Part shown: positions 25,237 through 34,133 of the stretch, one piece after another
Layout: each line of letters starts with the position of its first letter
Numbering within the stretch: the stretch's first letter is position 1
Assembly: GCF_003332885.2 (NCBI RefSeq)
Contig: NZ_QOWJ01000001.1
Coordinates: forward strand, 1,073,453-1,137,452
Direction of reading: 5' to 3'
Source of the DNA: Paracnuella aquatica
GTDB lineage: Bacteria; Bacteroidota; Bacteroidia; Chitinophagales; Chitinophagaceae
Length of the DNA stretch: 64,000 nucleotides
The notes under the pieces: generated by a model
What the model was told of the DNA's origin: nothing
The model's database searches: none
Seen by the model: the letters and a program-made list of their open reading frames with translations, nothing else
Position numbers and translations under genes: made by a program

Positions 25237-27381
25237 TTACCCATTGCCCGGTGCGTACGGAAACTTCAGGCTTTTGTAATACTCCAACGTTTTTGCTGGT
25301 TGCTCGTACTGTGCAGGAATAGGCATTCCGGAGAATGTCTGGAAATATAGCAGGCAGGCATCGCGCCACCATACGGCTTCCTCTTCCTGCACAGCCAGCA
25401 ACATCCGCACATGTTCAAATCGTTCTGGATCTATTTGGTTTTTCATTGTCGTCCATGTCTTTTGCATGTCCCGCACTTCGGCCACGCCTTTGTTGTAACG
25501 GTAGCACAATTCATCCCACAGCGTACGGCCAGTATTCAATTGTTCTTTCCAACCTACGTGGTGAAACCAAAGCAGCAGGTCGTTGGGAACGGTAGTACGG
25601 TTGCCCCACAATTGCTGCAATTCCGGCGCATATTGCTCCAGTGCATTGCTGCCGCTTTTGGTGCGGTCAAAACCAATTCCCTGTTTGTCGGCTTTATGAA
25701 AATAAACCGGGTTCCAGTCGGCGCGGGGTGCTTTATCCCACCACGGCGCAGGACCATAATGGTGCCCATAGCCCATGATGTGCGCCAATCCCAATGGCGT
25801 CATATAATCCACCATCGTTTGGTGCGACGACATGAGCATGTTGTTGATGGGCCGCACCACAGCTGCATTGTTCGAAAAAGTTTGACGGGTCCACTCGTCG
25901 GCAATGGCAGCGGCAGTAAGCTGGTGATCCCATGCCAGGCGGCCAAACAGGTACCAGTTGGATTGACCAAACAAGTGGCCCGTCCAGTTGCGGTCGTTAC
26001 CAATGTTGGTTACACCTGCAATACCCGAAACACGATGATTGTCAAGCGTTCCGTCGATCACTTTGGCAACAGTCGAACCTTTGCCTTTTGCATACGTATC
26101 GGCATCGAGTATCTCTTTATACAACGGGCCCTGGTAAACCAAATGCGTTGCCTGACCCAGGTACTCCTGTGTCATCTGGAACTCCATCATCATCGGTGTT
26201 TTAGGCATCGCACCAAACAGCGGATGAAAAGGTTCGCGGGGTTGAAAATCGAGTGCTCCATTTTTTACCTGCACCAACACATTGTCGCGGAACGAACCGT
26301 CTAATGGCTTGAATTCTGAATACGCTTGTTTGATGCGGTCTTCAGGCGTTTCGTTGCTGTACACGAATGCACGCCACATCACAATGCCGCCATGCGGTGC
26401 AACGGCATCAGCCAGCAGGTTGGCGCCATCAGCGTGATTACGGCCATAGTTCTGCGGGCCGGGTTGGCCTTCTGAGTTGGCTTTTACCAGGTAGCCGCCA
26501 AAGTCGGGAATGTAGCTGTAAACTTCTTTTGTTTTGTCTTTCCACCATTGCTGCACTTGCGGATCCAGCGGGTCTGCGGTTTTCAAACCACCAATTTCCA
26601 CCGGCGCACTAAAACGTGCCGTCAAGTAGACGCGGATGCCATAAGGCCTAAAAACATCGGCCAGCGCTGCTACTTTTTTCAGGTAAGCAGGTGTCAGCAC
26701 CAATGCGTTTGCATTTACGTTGGTCAATACAGTGCCATTGATGCCGATGGACGCATTTGCCCGTGCATAGTCTTTATAACGTGGATCAATGTACCCTGGC
26801 AGGCGGTGCCAGTCCCACAGCGAAAAACCAGCGTAGCCACGTTCAACAGTACGATCCAAGTTATCCCAATGGTTTAAAATACGGCGCTGCAGCTTTGGTG
26901 CTGAAACAATAGAGAGGTTGTTGATGTTGGCACCGGTTTGCAACAGGCGCAGGTAATGAAACACGCCATATAGTACACCGGCGTCTTCATTGGCGGTGAT
27001 TACAGTTACTTTTTTACCACCGCTGGTTGTTGTTTGAATGACAAAACCTTCGGCACCTAAATTTTGCAAACCTTTCAGCTTCATGGATGCAATGGCCGGG
27101 AGTGACTTTGGCGTGCCCACCACCAGCGAATTTGCGGCTATGCCTGCCTGTGAGGCCATCGTTTTTTGCAACAGCCCGTTCAGGCCGTTGGTCAGCTCCT
27201 CTTTTGCAGCGGCCAGCACCGGCGATGGAGTTGGAAAATAGACTCCGGAAACAGCGCTGCGGTACTGCTGCAAGAGCGTTGCGTTTGCTACTTTATCGTA
27301 CCGAAGCCATAACCGATAACCATCCTCGCTGTGGGCTGCCAGGGCAACCAGACAAAAAACTAAGCTGAATAATTTTTTCAT
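25237..27381 (-). CDS. Alpha-glucuronidase, GH67
   Basis: This 714-residue GH67 enzyme removes (4-O-methyl-)glucuronic acid from the non-reducing-end xylose of short aldouronic acids. The signal peptide covers residues 1-18. Catalytic residues can be placed by the family spacing: Glu304 in 'VKANSEGQPGP' (acid) and Asp378 in 'GALDFQPREP' with Glu406 in 'QMTQEYLG' (bases). The 74 and 28-residue spacings agree with the Cellvibrio enzyme (292/365/393). Other family blocks are 'LNHWDNLDRTVERGYAG' and 'GITNIGNDRNWTGH'-like sequence near the middle. Its signal implies the periplasm. It is first after the regulator in the minus-strand run, 71 bases beyond lacI. Confidence 0.97.
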   Translation of the reverse strand: MKKLFSLVFCLVALAAHSEDGYRLWLRYDKVANATLLQQYRSAVSGVYFPTPSPVLAAAKEELTNGLNGLLQKTMASQAGIAANSLVVGTPKSLPAIASMKLKGLQNLGAEGFVIQTTTSGGKKVTVITANEDAGVLYGVFHYLRLLQTGANINNLSIVSAPKLQRRILNHWDNLDRTVERGYAGFSLWDWHRLPGYIDPRYKDYARANASIGINGTVLTNVNANALVLTPAYLKKVAALADVFRPYGIRVYLTARFSAPVEIGGLKTADPLDPQVQQWWKDKTKEVYSYIPDFGGYLVKANSEGQPGPQNYGRNHADGANLLADAVAPHGGIVMWRAFVYSNETPEDRIKQAYSEFKPLDGSFRDNVLVQVKNGALDFQPREPFHPLFGAMPKTPMMMEFQMTQEYLGQATHLVYQGPLYKEILDADTYAKGKGSTVAKVIDGTLDNHRVSGIAGVTNIGNDRNWTGHLFGQSNWYLFGRLAWDHQLTAAAIADEWTRQTFSNNAAVVRPINNMLMSSHQTMVDYMTPLGLAHIMGYGHHYGPAPWWDKAPRADWNPVYFHKADKQGIGFDRTKSGSNALEQYAPELQQLWGNRTTVPNDLLLWFHHVGWKEQLNTGRTLWDELCYRYNKGVAEVRDMQKTWTTMKNQIDPERFEHVRMLLAVQEEEAVWWRDACLLYFQTFSGMPIPAQYEQPAKTLEYYKSLKFPYAPGNG

Positions 27382-27452
27382 TCCTGCAGGAAATTTCGTT
27401 TTGAAATAACGGGCTGCTAACTACTACACCCGCTGTATTGCGCTTAAACTGT

Positions 27453-28499
27453 TTACTGTTTCTTTTGTGGCTCCTCACCTTTCTTCCGCATCGACGAGCC
27501 ACGCACCACCAGTGCCGAATGCAGCAAGATGGTATTGGTAGCGGCAATGCTGCCATCGCCGGAAAGGTGCTGGATCAGGTTGCGTGCCGCAACGGTGCCC
27601 ATTTCATAACCCGGATAATCGATGGTGGTGAGGTTGGGTTCCACCACCGTGCTAACAGGATCGTTGTTAAAACCAACAACAGCGATATCTTCCGGTATCC
27701 GCACACCTGCAGCCTTCAATGCAACCACGCAGGCAGCCGCACAGTTATCGTTGGTAAAAAAAATACCGTCGGGCAGCGGGTCCATTTGCAATATGGCGGT
27801 GGCTGCATTGCGGCCGTCTTCTTGCCGCAGGTTACCGATCAATACATCGTCCTGGGTAAAAGGCAAACCAGCTTCGGCCAATGCCTGCTTATAGCCTTCC
27901 AGCCGCTCCACGTACACATTTTGCTTGAGCGGCGCCGTTACATGCACAATGTGCCGGCAACCCTGCTCCAGCATGTGGCGGGTAGCATCGTAGGCCGCTT
28001 TCCGGTTGTCGATCTGCACCCGGGTACAACCCTGGTGCTCCATCACGCGGTCGAAAAATATGAGTGGAATTTTCTTTTGTAAAAACGCATCAAAATGCGA
28101 CAGGTCTTCGGTGTCGAAAGCGAGTGATGCCATTAAGCCATCTACCCTACTCTCTAGCAATGCAGTTGCGTTTGCCTTTTCTTTTTGCGCCTGCTCCGAC
28201 GACTGGCATATAATAAGGCGATACCCATGACTGGCAGCGGTGTCTTCCATACCGGCAATCACGGTGCTGATAAAGTTGCTATCGAGCCGTTGTACAATTA
28301 CTCCCAATGTATGCGACTGCCGGCTGCGCAGGTTGCGTGCAAAACGATTGGTGCGGTAACCAATTTGTTCGGCCAGATCAAAAATGCGCTTCTTTGTTTT
28401 TTTACTGATGGCGGGATGATCCTGCAATCCGCGGCTGACTGTTGCAGGAGAAATTTTAAGCAGTTCCGCAAGATCATAAATAGTAACCTCTTTTTCCAT
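27453..28499 (-). CDS. LacI-family transcriptional regulator
   Basis: This is a 348-residue repressor-type regulator. The N-terminal helix-turn-helix is 'TIYDLAELLKISPATVSRGL' (about residues 6-25), followed by the hinge helix region 'NRFARNLRSRQSHTLGVIV'. The rest is a periplasmic-binding-like effector domain ('GLMASLAFDTEDLSHFD', 'AVVGFNNDPVSTVVEPNLTTI'). It stands at the divide of the two arms of the xylan locus, and two matching palindromes lie just upstream of its start, so it most likely controls both arms and itself. The effector is expected to be a xylan-derived sugar or uronic acid; this is inferred. Confidence 0.95.
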   Translation of the reverse strand: MEKEVTIYDLAELLKISPATVSRGLQDHPAISKKTKKRIFDLAEQIGYRTNRFARNLRSRQSHTLGVIVQRLDSNFISTVIAGMEDTAASHGYRLIICQSSEQAQKEKANATALLESRVDGLMASLAFDTEDLSHFDAFLQKKIPLIFFDRVMEHQGCTRVQIDNRKAAYDATRHMLEQGCRHIVHVTAPLKQNVYVERLEGYKQALAEAGLPFTQDDVLIGNLRQEDGRNAATAILQMDPLPDGIFFTNDNCAAACVVALKAAGVRIPEDIAVVGFNNDPVSTVVEPNLTTIDYPGYEMGTVAARNLIQHLSGDGSIAATNTILLHSALVVRGSSMRKKGEEPQKKQ

Positions 28500-28560
28500 G
28501 TTGATGGCTTGGTGGCAGCCAAAGAATTCAGCGGAGCTGCTGAGTTATATGGCTTTTTGC

Positions 28561-28574
28561 TGCAATCGGTTGCA
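28561..28574. promoter_or_regulatory. LacI-type operator, site 1
   Basis: TGCAATCGGTTGCA is a palindrome with the central CG step typical of LacI-family operators (half-site TGCAAyCG). It lies 62 bases upstream of the lacI start codon and is identical over 14 bases to site 2. Confidence 0.8.
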
Positions 28575-28627
28575 CTTGTAAATACTGGATAAATATAGGC
28601 TGAAACGGTGTAAAAAAAAATTTTTTA

Positions 28628-28641
28628 TGCAATCGGTTGCA
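28628..28641. promoter_or_regulatory. LacI-type operator, site 2
   Basis: A second exact copy of TGCAATCGGTTGCA, here extended to A...T on both sides. Its centre is 67 bases from that of site 1, about six helical turns, an arrangement that would allow DNA looping by a tetrameric or paired dimeric repressor. Confidence 0.8.
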
Positions 28642-28970
28642 TAATTGAAAAACTGTACGATATTAGCCGAGGCGGAGGATACTCCATCCCCGTTATTAAC
28701 GATTGAATATGTCTGTGAAATGCATACTTCCCATTTGCGGCACATGCCTTTTCGCTTTCCTTACCGAACGAAAAAAAAGCATGCTGACCCCGCACCAAAA
28801 GATCCCGCTGCCACTTTACTAGTAACAATCGTCTTTATAATAATGATACCAGGTTTGCTCTTCTAAACCTGTCCGTCATTTTTCCCCTGACCTACCGAAT
28901 ATGCATAACCGAAAAAACTAAATGCCGGTTATTGAACGATGCTCTCTTCACTGTTTTTAAAAAAACGCTT

Positions 28971-31900
28971 ATGAAAAGTATGGCTAAAAAAAGCCTGCAA
29001 CAGCTATTGATTGCGCTTTGCTTTGTGTTCTGTGCGGGTTTGCAATCCGCGGCACAAAACAGAGTTGTTTCGGGAAAAGTAACCGAACAAGGCGACACTA
29101 CCGGTTTGGCCGGTGTTTCAGTTACAGCTAAAGGTACTACCACGGGTACGCAAACCGCTGCCGATGGTAGTTTCTCGCTTTCCGTACCCGGTAATGCACA
29201 AACCCTTGTGTTTTCCGCAGTGGGCTACGGCACTACCGAGGCCACTATTACGGCCGGACAAATGCTTGTTTCACTGCAGGCAGTTGCGGTGAACATGAAC
29301 GAAGTGGTAGTGGTAGGTTATGGCACTCAACGCAAAGAGGCGGTTACCGGTTCGGTAGCTACCATCAGCGGCAACGCGGTGCGTGATGTGCCTTCTCCCA
29401 ACATTACCCAGGCCCTGCAAGGACGCATGGCTGGTGTCGACATTTCTCAAACCTCCACCCGGCCCGGTGCTACGATGCAGATCCGCATTCGCGGTACCCG
29501 CTCCCTCACCGGCAGCAACGATCCGTTGATTGTACTGGATGGTATTCCGTTCATGGGTTCGCTGGCCGACATCAACCCCAATGACATCCGCAGCGTGGAT
29601 GTGTTGAAAGATGCATCTGCAACAGCGATTTACGGTTCGCGTGGCGCCAACGGCGTTATTTTGGTTACTACCGATAAAGGTGCAAGAGGCCGCAAACCCC
29701 GCATTGCTTACAACGCCTACCATGGTGTGCAAACTGTTTTTGCACAGTACCCCATGATGGACGGGCCTAAATTTACGGCCCTGCGCAAAGCAGCCGGCCA
29801 ATATGTAAACGGACAGGATGAAGCCGACAACATCAACACCGACTGGCAGGACCTGTTTTACCGCAATGGTTTCGTAACCGATCACAACATCAGCCTTTCC
29901 GGCGCTACAGATGGTGGCAATTACAATTTTGGTGGTGGTTACTATCAAAACCAGGGCGTTATCCCAACGCAGCAATACAAGCGTTATTCGCTGCGCGGAT
30001 CGCTGGACCAGCAAGTAGGTAAAGCATTTCGTTTTGGCTTTACTACCAACAACAACTACAACCAAAGCGAAGGCAACCAGGTGGGCCTGTACAACACACT
30101 GAGCATGACGCCGATCTCCAGCCCATACAACGAGGATGGCAGCCTGCGTCGCGGCATTCGTATGATTGCCGACAACCAGTATGTGTACACCAAAGACGTA
30201 TTGGAAAACCTGCGCGACAACAGCCAGTGGCTGAACGAAACCCGCGGTTTTGCATCGTACAACTCTATTTATGGCGAGGTGCAGATTCCTTATGTAAAAG
30301 GCTTGAAATACCGCGCCAACGTGGGTTTGAACTACACACAATCAAACAATGGTTCGTACACCGGCGCTGGCGTAGGCGATGCCCTCAACCCCAATACACC
30401 TTCTGGTGCATCGGTTGATAACCGCTATACTTACCACTGGACTGTTGAAAACCTGCTGACCTACGACCGTGTATTTGCAGGCAAACATTCGGTAAATGCC
30501 GTTGCATTGTACTCTGCAGAGCAGCAAAAATTCACCCGGTCGAACATGGCCGCCCGTGACATTCCTGCTGATGCCTTCCAATTCTACAACCTGGGCCAGG
30601 CTGCCGGCCAGATCACCATTGATCCAGCGCTGCAACAATACCAGTTGTGGGGTTTGATGTCGATGATGGGTCGTGTGATGTATGCTTATGACAACCGTTA
30701 CATGATCTCTGCAACCGTTCGTTCAGATGGTTCTTCAAGGTTGGCACCGGGCAACAAATGGCACACTTATCCAGCCCTTTCAGTTGGTTGGAACATTGCC
30801 AAAGAACGCTTTATGGAAAACATTACCGCCATCAACAGCCTGAAGCTGCGTGCCGGCTACGGACAAACCTCTAACCAGGCGGTTCCTGTTTATTCCACAC
30901 TGGGTTTATTGTCTACCCGCCCCTACAACTTTGGACCGACCACTTACAGCACCGGGTATTTTGTATCGCAAATTCCTAACCCAGGTTTGGGATGGGAATA
31001 CTCGCAGACCTACAACTTTGGTGTTGACTTTTCCCTGCTGAAAAATCGCCTCTCCGGTTCGTTGGAATATTACATCACCAACACCGAAGGCGTACTGCAA
31101 AGTGTTAGCCTCCCTTCAACATCGGGTGTAGGAAGCATTGTGCAAAACGTGGGTGAGATCCAAAACAAAGGCGTTGAATTTAGCCTCAATGGCAACGTAC
31201 TGAATGATGTAAACGGCTGGACCTGGGATGTAGGTTTCAACGTTTACGCCAACCGCAACAAACTGAAAGCCCTTGCATCTGGTGCTACCCGTGACGAAGC
31301 CAACTGGTGGTTTGTTGGTAAAAACATCAACGCCATCTACGACTACAAACGCGTAGGCCTGTGGCAGGATAAAGACGAACACCGCGCTATCCTGGAGCCA
31401 GGCGGCAACGTGGGCATGATCAAAGTAGAATACACCGGCGAGTACAATCCTGACGGCACACCAAAAAGAGCGATCAGTCCTGCCGACCGCCAGGTGATGA
31501 ACGTAGATCCTGATTTCCAGGGCGGCTTCAACACCCGCGTTGCTTACAAAGGTTTTGACCTGGGCGTTGTTGGCGTGTTCAGAAGCGGTGGCGTACTGGT
31601 AAGCACCATTCACGGACCGAACGGCTACCTGAACCTGCTGAGCGGCCGCAGAAATAACATCGATGTGGACTACTGGACTCCAGAAAACACCGATGCGAAA
31701 TATCCCAAGCCTGGTGGCATCATCAGCGGCGACAACCCTAAATATGCCAGCACCCTGGCTTATTTCGATGGCTCGTTTGCCAAGATCCGTACCATCACAC
31801 TGGGATACGATTTCAACCGCAGCATCATCCAGAACGACAATATCCGTTTGCGGATGTATTTCACGGCACAAAACCCGTTTGTTTTCTTCTCGCCATTCCA

Positions 31901-32051
31901 CAAAGAATCTGGCCTGGACCCGGAAACAAACTCAATGGGTAACGAAAACACGGCAACCAGTGGCTTTGCCATCCCTAACCGTGTACTGACCGTTGGCTTC
32001 AACACGCCATCTACCCGCAACTATATTCTTGGTCTTAACCTGTCATTCTAA
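28971..32051 (+). CDS. SusC-like TonB-dependent outer-membrane transporter
   Basis: This is an outer-membrane importer for oligosaccharides, about 1026 residues from the ATG at 28971. An earlier TTG at 28932 is not favoured, since the signal peptide starts with 'MKSMAKKSLQQ' and ends 'GLQSAAQ'. Next come a carboxypeptidase-D-like domain ('VSGKVTEQGDTTGLAGVSV', 'VFSAVGYGT'), the SusC-type 'NEVVVVGYGTQRKEAVTGSV', the plug ('IRGTRSLTGSNDPLIVLDGI', 'SATAIYGSRGANGVILV') and a long beta-barrel ending in aromatic 'LGLNLSF'. Start of the plus-strand arm; susD follows after 11 bases. It would pull xylo-oligosaccharides into the periplasm using TonB energy. Confidence 0.97.
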   Translation: MKSMAKKSLQQLLIALCFVFCAGLQSAAQNRVVSGKVTEQGDTTGLAGVSVTAKGTTTGTQTAADGSFSLSVPGNAQTLVFSAVGYGTTEATITAGQMLVSLQAVAVNMNEVVVVGYGTQRKEAVTGSVATISGNAVRDVPSPNITQALQGRMAGVDISQTSTRPGATMQIRIRGTRSLTGSNDPLIVLDGIPFMGSLADINPNDIRSVDVLKDASATAIYGSRGANGVILVTTDKGARGRKPRIAYNAYHGVQTVFAQYPMMDGPKFTALRKAAGQYVNGQDEADNINTDWQDLFYRNGFVTDHNISLSGATDGGNYNFGGGYYQNQGVIPTQQYKRYSLRGSLDQQVGKAFRFGFTTNNNYNQSEGNQVGLYNTLSMTPISSPYNEDGSLRRGIRMIADNQYVYTKDVLENLRDNSQWLNETRGFASYNSIYGEVQIPYVKGLKYRANVGLNYTQSNNGSYTGAGVGDALNPNTPSGASVDNRYTYHWTVENLLTYDRVFAGKHSVNAVALYSAEQQKFTRSNMAARDIPADAFQFYNLGQAAGQITIDPALQQYQLWGLMSMMGRVMYAYDNRYMISATVRSDGSSRLAPGNKWHTYPALSVGWNIAKERFMENITAINSLKLRAGYGQTSNQAVPVYSTLGLLSTRPYNFGPTTYSTGYFVSQIPNPGLGWEYSQTYNFGVDFSLLKNRLSGSLEYYITNTEGVLQSVSLPSTSGVGSIVQNVGEIQNKGVEFSLNGNVLNDVNGWTWDVGFNVYANRNKLKALASGATRDEANWWFVGKNINAIYDYKRVGLWQDKDEHRAILEPGGNVGMIKVEYTGEYNPDGTPKRAISPADRQVMNVDPDFQGGFNTRVAYKGFDLGVVGVFRSGGVLVSTIHGPNGYLNLLSGRRNNIDVDYWTPENTDAKYPKPGGIISGDNPKYASTLAYFDGSFAKIRTITLGYDFNRSIIQNDNIRLRMYFTAQNPFVFFSPFHKESGLDPETNSMGNENTATSGFAIPNRVLTVGFNTPSTRNYILGLNLSF

Positions 32052-32062
32052 AAGAACTGAAC

Positions 32063-34039
32063 ATGAAACATATTCCAATAAAATCACTATTTGCAGCGGC
32101 GCTGTTTATGGCAATTGCACCCGGGTGTAACAAGATCCTGGAGGAAGAGCCCCGCAGCATTTATACACCTGATTTTTTCAAAACCGAAAAAGGCGTATTA
32201 GGCGGTATCACTTCGCAGTATGCACACCTGCGTTTTATTTACGGGCAGCCTTATTATTACAATTCACTGGAAACCGGCACCGACGAATACACCTGGGCAC
32301 AATCGGCCGATGGTAACTTTAAAGATGCCGACCTGAGTGGCGTAGGCAACCTGAATGCGGCCAGCAGCCGTTCAGATGCTTTGTGGGGTACCGCTTTTTC
32401 CAACATCAATACTGCCAGCGGCATTATTGAAAACGCGGAAGCGGTAAAAACCATTCCTGCATCCTTGATTGCGGAAGCACGTTTCTTCCGCGCATTCGAC
32501 TACTTTTTGTTAGTGCAAACTTTTGGTGGCGTGCCCCTCGACCTGGGTTCCGGCGAACTGAAGTTCAACACTTCGCCTTCGCGGAAATCGGTGCGCAACA
32601 CCGTGCCTGAAGTGTACACAAAAGCCATTTTCCCCGACCTGATCACGGCAGTGAACGACCTGCCTGCAACGCCGCGGGTAACCGGCGGTGTTACTAAAAC
32701 TGCAGCCCGCCTTTACCTGGCGAAAGCATACCTGACGTACGGTTGGTGGCTGCAAAACCCGAACAACATCCCCACCTACCCTGCTGCGCAACGTGTAGAC
32801 CCAGCCGGTCAGACTGCAGCCTGGTATTTTCAAAAGGCCTATGACATAGCTACCCAGGCTATTGACGAACCCGGTCCTTTTGGTTTGGAAAACACCTTCT
32901 ACGACCTGCACGTTGGTGGCAACGACCGCAACAAGGAAATGCTGCTGTACGCCGACCACACTCAGGAAAGCGAGTTTTACAACGGCGCTTGTATTGCCTG
33001 CTTTGACGGTGAAGCCGGTAATGGCCGTAACTCGGCCAAGTGGATGGTAAACTGGAACTACACAGTAATCCGGAGTGCCTCTAACCCCGATGGTACTGGT
33101 TCTGCAGTGAGTTCGGTGCAGCGCGAAGCATCGCAGGCTTTGGGCCGCCCCTACACCCGTATGGCGCCGGTGATTGGTGTGTTCACCAACACATTTGCCG
33201 ATAAAACTTTGGACTCTCGTTACGATGGTACATTCACTACTGTATACCGTGGCAACTGGCCTAAAGGCGGCACTACAAACGCAGTGTTGTACAATGCCAA
33301 CGATCTGCCCATCAGGCCCGGCGAACCCGTGCTTACTTTCCTGGAAGACGAGTCGCAGACAGCCAACATCGTGTATCCTTCCGGTGCTAATTTCCCCGGC
33401 AAAGTATCGAACAACGTAGGTGCAGGTGTACTGCCTGGCCGTGCCGACTTCGTTATCAACCCACGTGGCATCAGCCGCATGGTTTATCCTGGTCTTTGGA
33501 AAATAGGTGTATACCGCACCGACAACGGAACCGGTTTAGGACAGCCCAACGCTACCAGCACCCGTCCGTTCAAGATCGCCAAGTTTTCGGAGTTGTACCT
33601 TATTGCTGCTGAAGCTGCAGTAAAAGGCGCTACTACTGTTTCCGGTAAAAGTGCCCGCGACCTGATCAACGTGATCCGTGCACGTGCCGGCAAATGGAAG
33701 TTCTCGAATAAAGCCAATGCCGCTTTTGTTGCCGACAATAGCGCTGCAATGGTTGCCGCTACGCCAGCCAACATCGACATCAACTACATCCTAGCCGAAC
33801 GTTCCCGTGAATATTTTGGCGAAGGTCATCGTTGGTTCGACCTGGTGCGTACGCAAAAATGGAATGAGTTGGCAGGCACCTACGAAATTGGTGATCCTAC
33901 CTATGGTGCACACACCCCTAAAGTGTTTACCCGCACCATTCAGCCCTTCCACTACCTGCGGCCTATTCCGCAAGGACAGATCGACGGTATGGACTATTCA
34001 CCGGAAGAAAAAGCAGCATATCAAAACCCAGGCTATTAA
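32063..34039 (+). CDS. SusD/RagB-family glycan-binding lipoprotein
   Basis: This 658-residue surface lipoprotein caps the SusC channel and binds glycan. The lipobox is 'AIAPGC' (Cys22). Early conserved 'LEEEPRSIYTPDFFKTEKG' and 'LIAEARFFRAFDYFLLVQTFGGVPL' (given here in parts) carry the TPR-like SusD core, and the C-terminal 'INYILAERSREYFGEGHRWFDLVR' block is diagnostic. It is longer than the common 500-550 residues; the extra length lies in mid-protein around the 'GGNDRNKEMLLYADH' and 'GNWPKGGTTNAVLYNAND' loops, which may shape the binding platform. No separate surface glycan-binding protein follows it. It is followed by a strong hairpin before the GH2 gene. Confidence 0.96.
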   Translation: MKHIPIKSLFAAALFMAIAPGCNKILEEEPRSIYTPDFFKTEKGVLGGITSQYAHLRFIYGQPYYYNSLETGTDEYTWAQSADGNFKDADLSGVGNLNAASSRSDALWGTAFSNINTASGIIENAEAVKTIPASLIAEARFFRAFDYFLLVQTFGGVPLDLGSGELKFNTSPSRKSVRNTVPEVYTKAIFPDLITAVNDLPATPRVTGGVTKTAARLYLAKAYLTYGWWLQNPNNIPTYPAAQRVDPAGQTAAWYFQKAYDIATQAIDEPGPFGLENTFYDLHVGGNDRNKEMLLYADHTQESEFYNGACIACFDGEAGNGRNSAKWMVNWNYTVIRSASNPDGTGSAVSSVQREASQALGRPYTRMAPVIGVFTNTFADKTLDSRYDGTFTTVYRGNWPKGGTTNAVLYNANDLPIRPGEPVLTFLEDESQTANIVYPSGANFPGKVSNNVGAGVLPGRADFVINPRGISRMVYPGLWKIGVYRTDNGTGLGQPNATSTRPFKIAKFSELYLIAAEAAVKGATTVSGKSARDLINVIRARAGKWKFSNKANAAFVADNSAAMVAATPANIDINYILAERSREYFGEGHRWFDLVRTQKWNELAGTYEIGDPTYGAHTPKVFTRTIQPFHYLRPIPQGQIDGMDYSPEEKAAYQNPGY

Positions 34040-34076
34040 TAGCAGGATGATAGTGCAGTTTTAATAACCCAATTGC

Positions 34077-34114
34077 CAACAGGAGAAAGTTTTATCTTTC
34101 TCCTGTTGCATTTT
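34077..34114 (+). terminator. Hairpin between susD and the GH2 gene
   Basis: Perfect 13-bp stem CAACAGGAGAAAG / CTTTCTCCTGTTG with a six-base loop, then CATTTT. It lies 37 bases after susD and before the GH2 start, so it may end the susCD transcript or lower read-through into the enzyme genes. Confidence 0.8.
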
Positions 34115-34133
34115 AAAAAGATTGTACACAGTT

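Larger units (their letters stand above)
28500..28970. other. Divergent regulatory region of the xylan locus
   Basis: This 471-base gap between lacI and susC holds the two LacI-type palindromes, A/T runs around 28610-28626, a small GGAG-GATA-CTCC hairpin near 28674 and no convincing gene. No perfect TANNTTTG box was found on either strand, so promoters are unplaced. If the right-hand promoter is near the palindromes, susC has a leader of about 300 bases. Confidence 0.7.

Noticed and set aside
29271-30341. A 356-codon open frame on the minus strand
   Set aside because: It is antisense to susC, whose domains are unmistakable; the frame has no recognisable motif.
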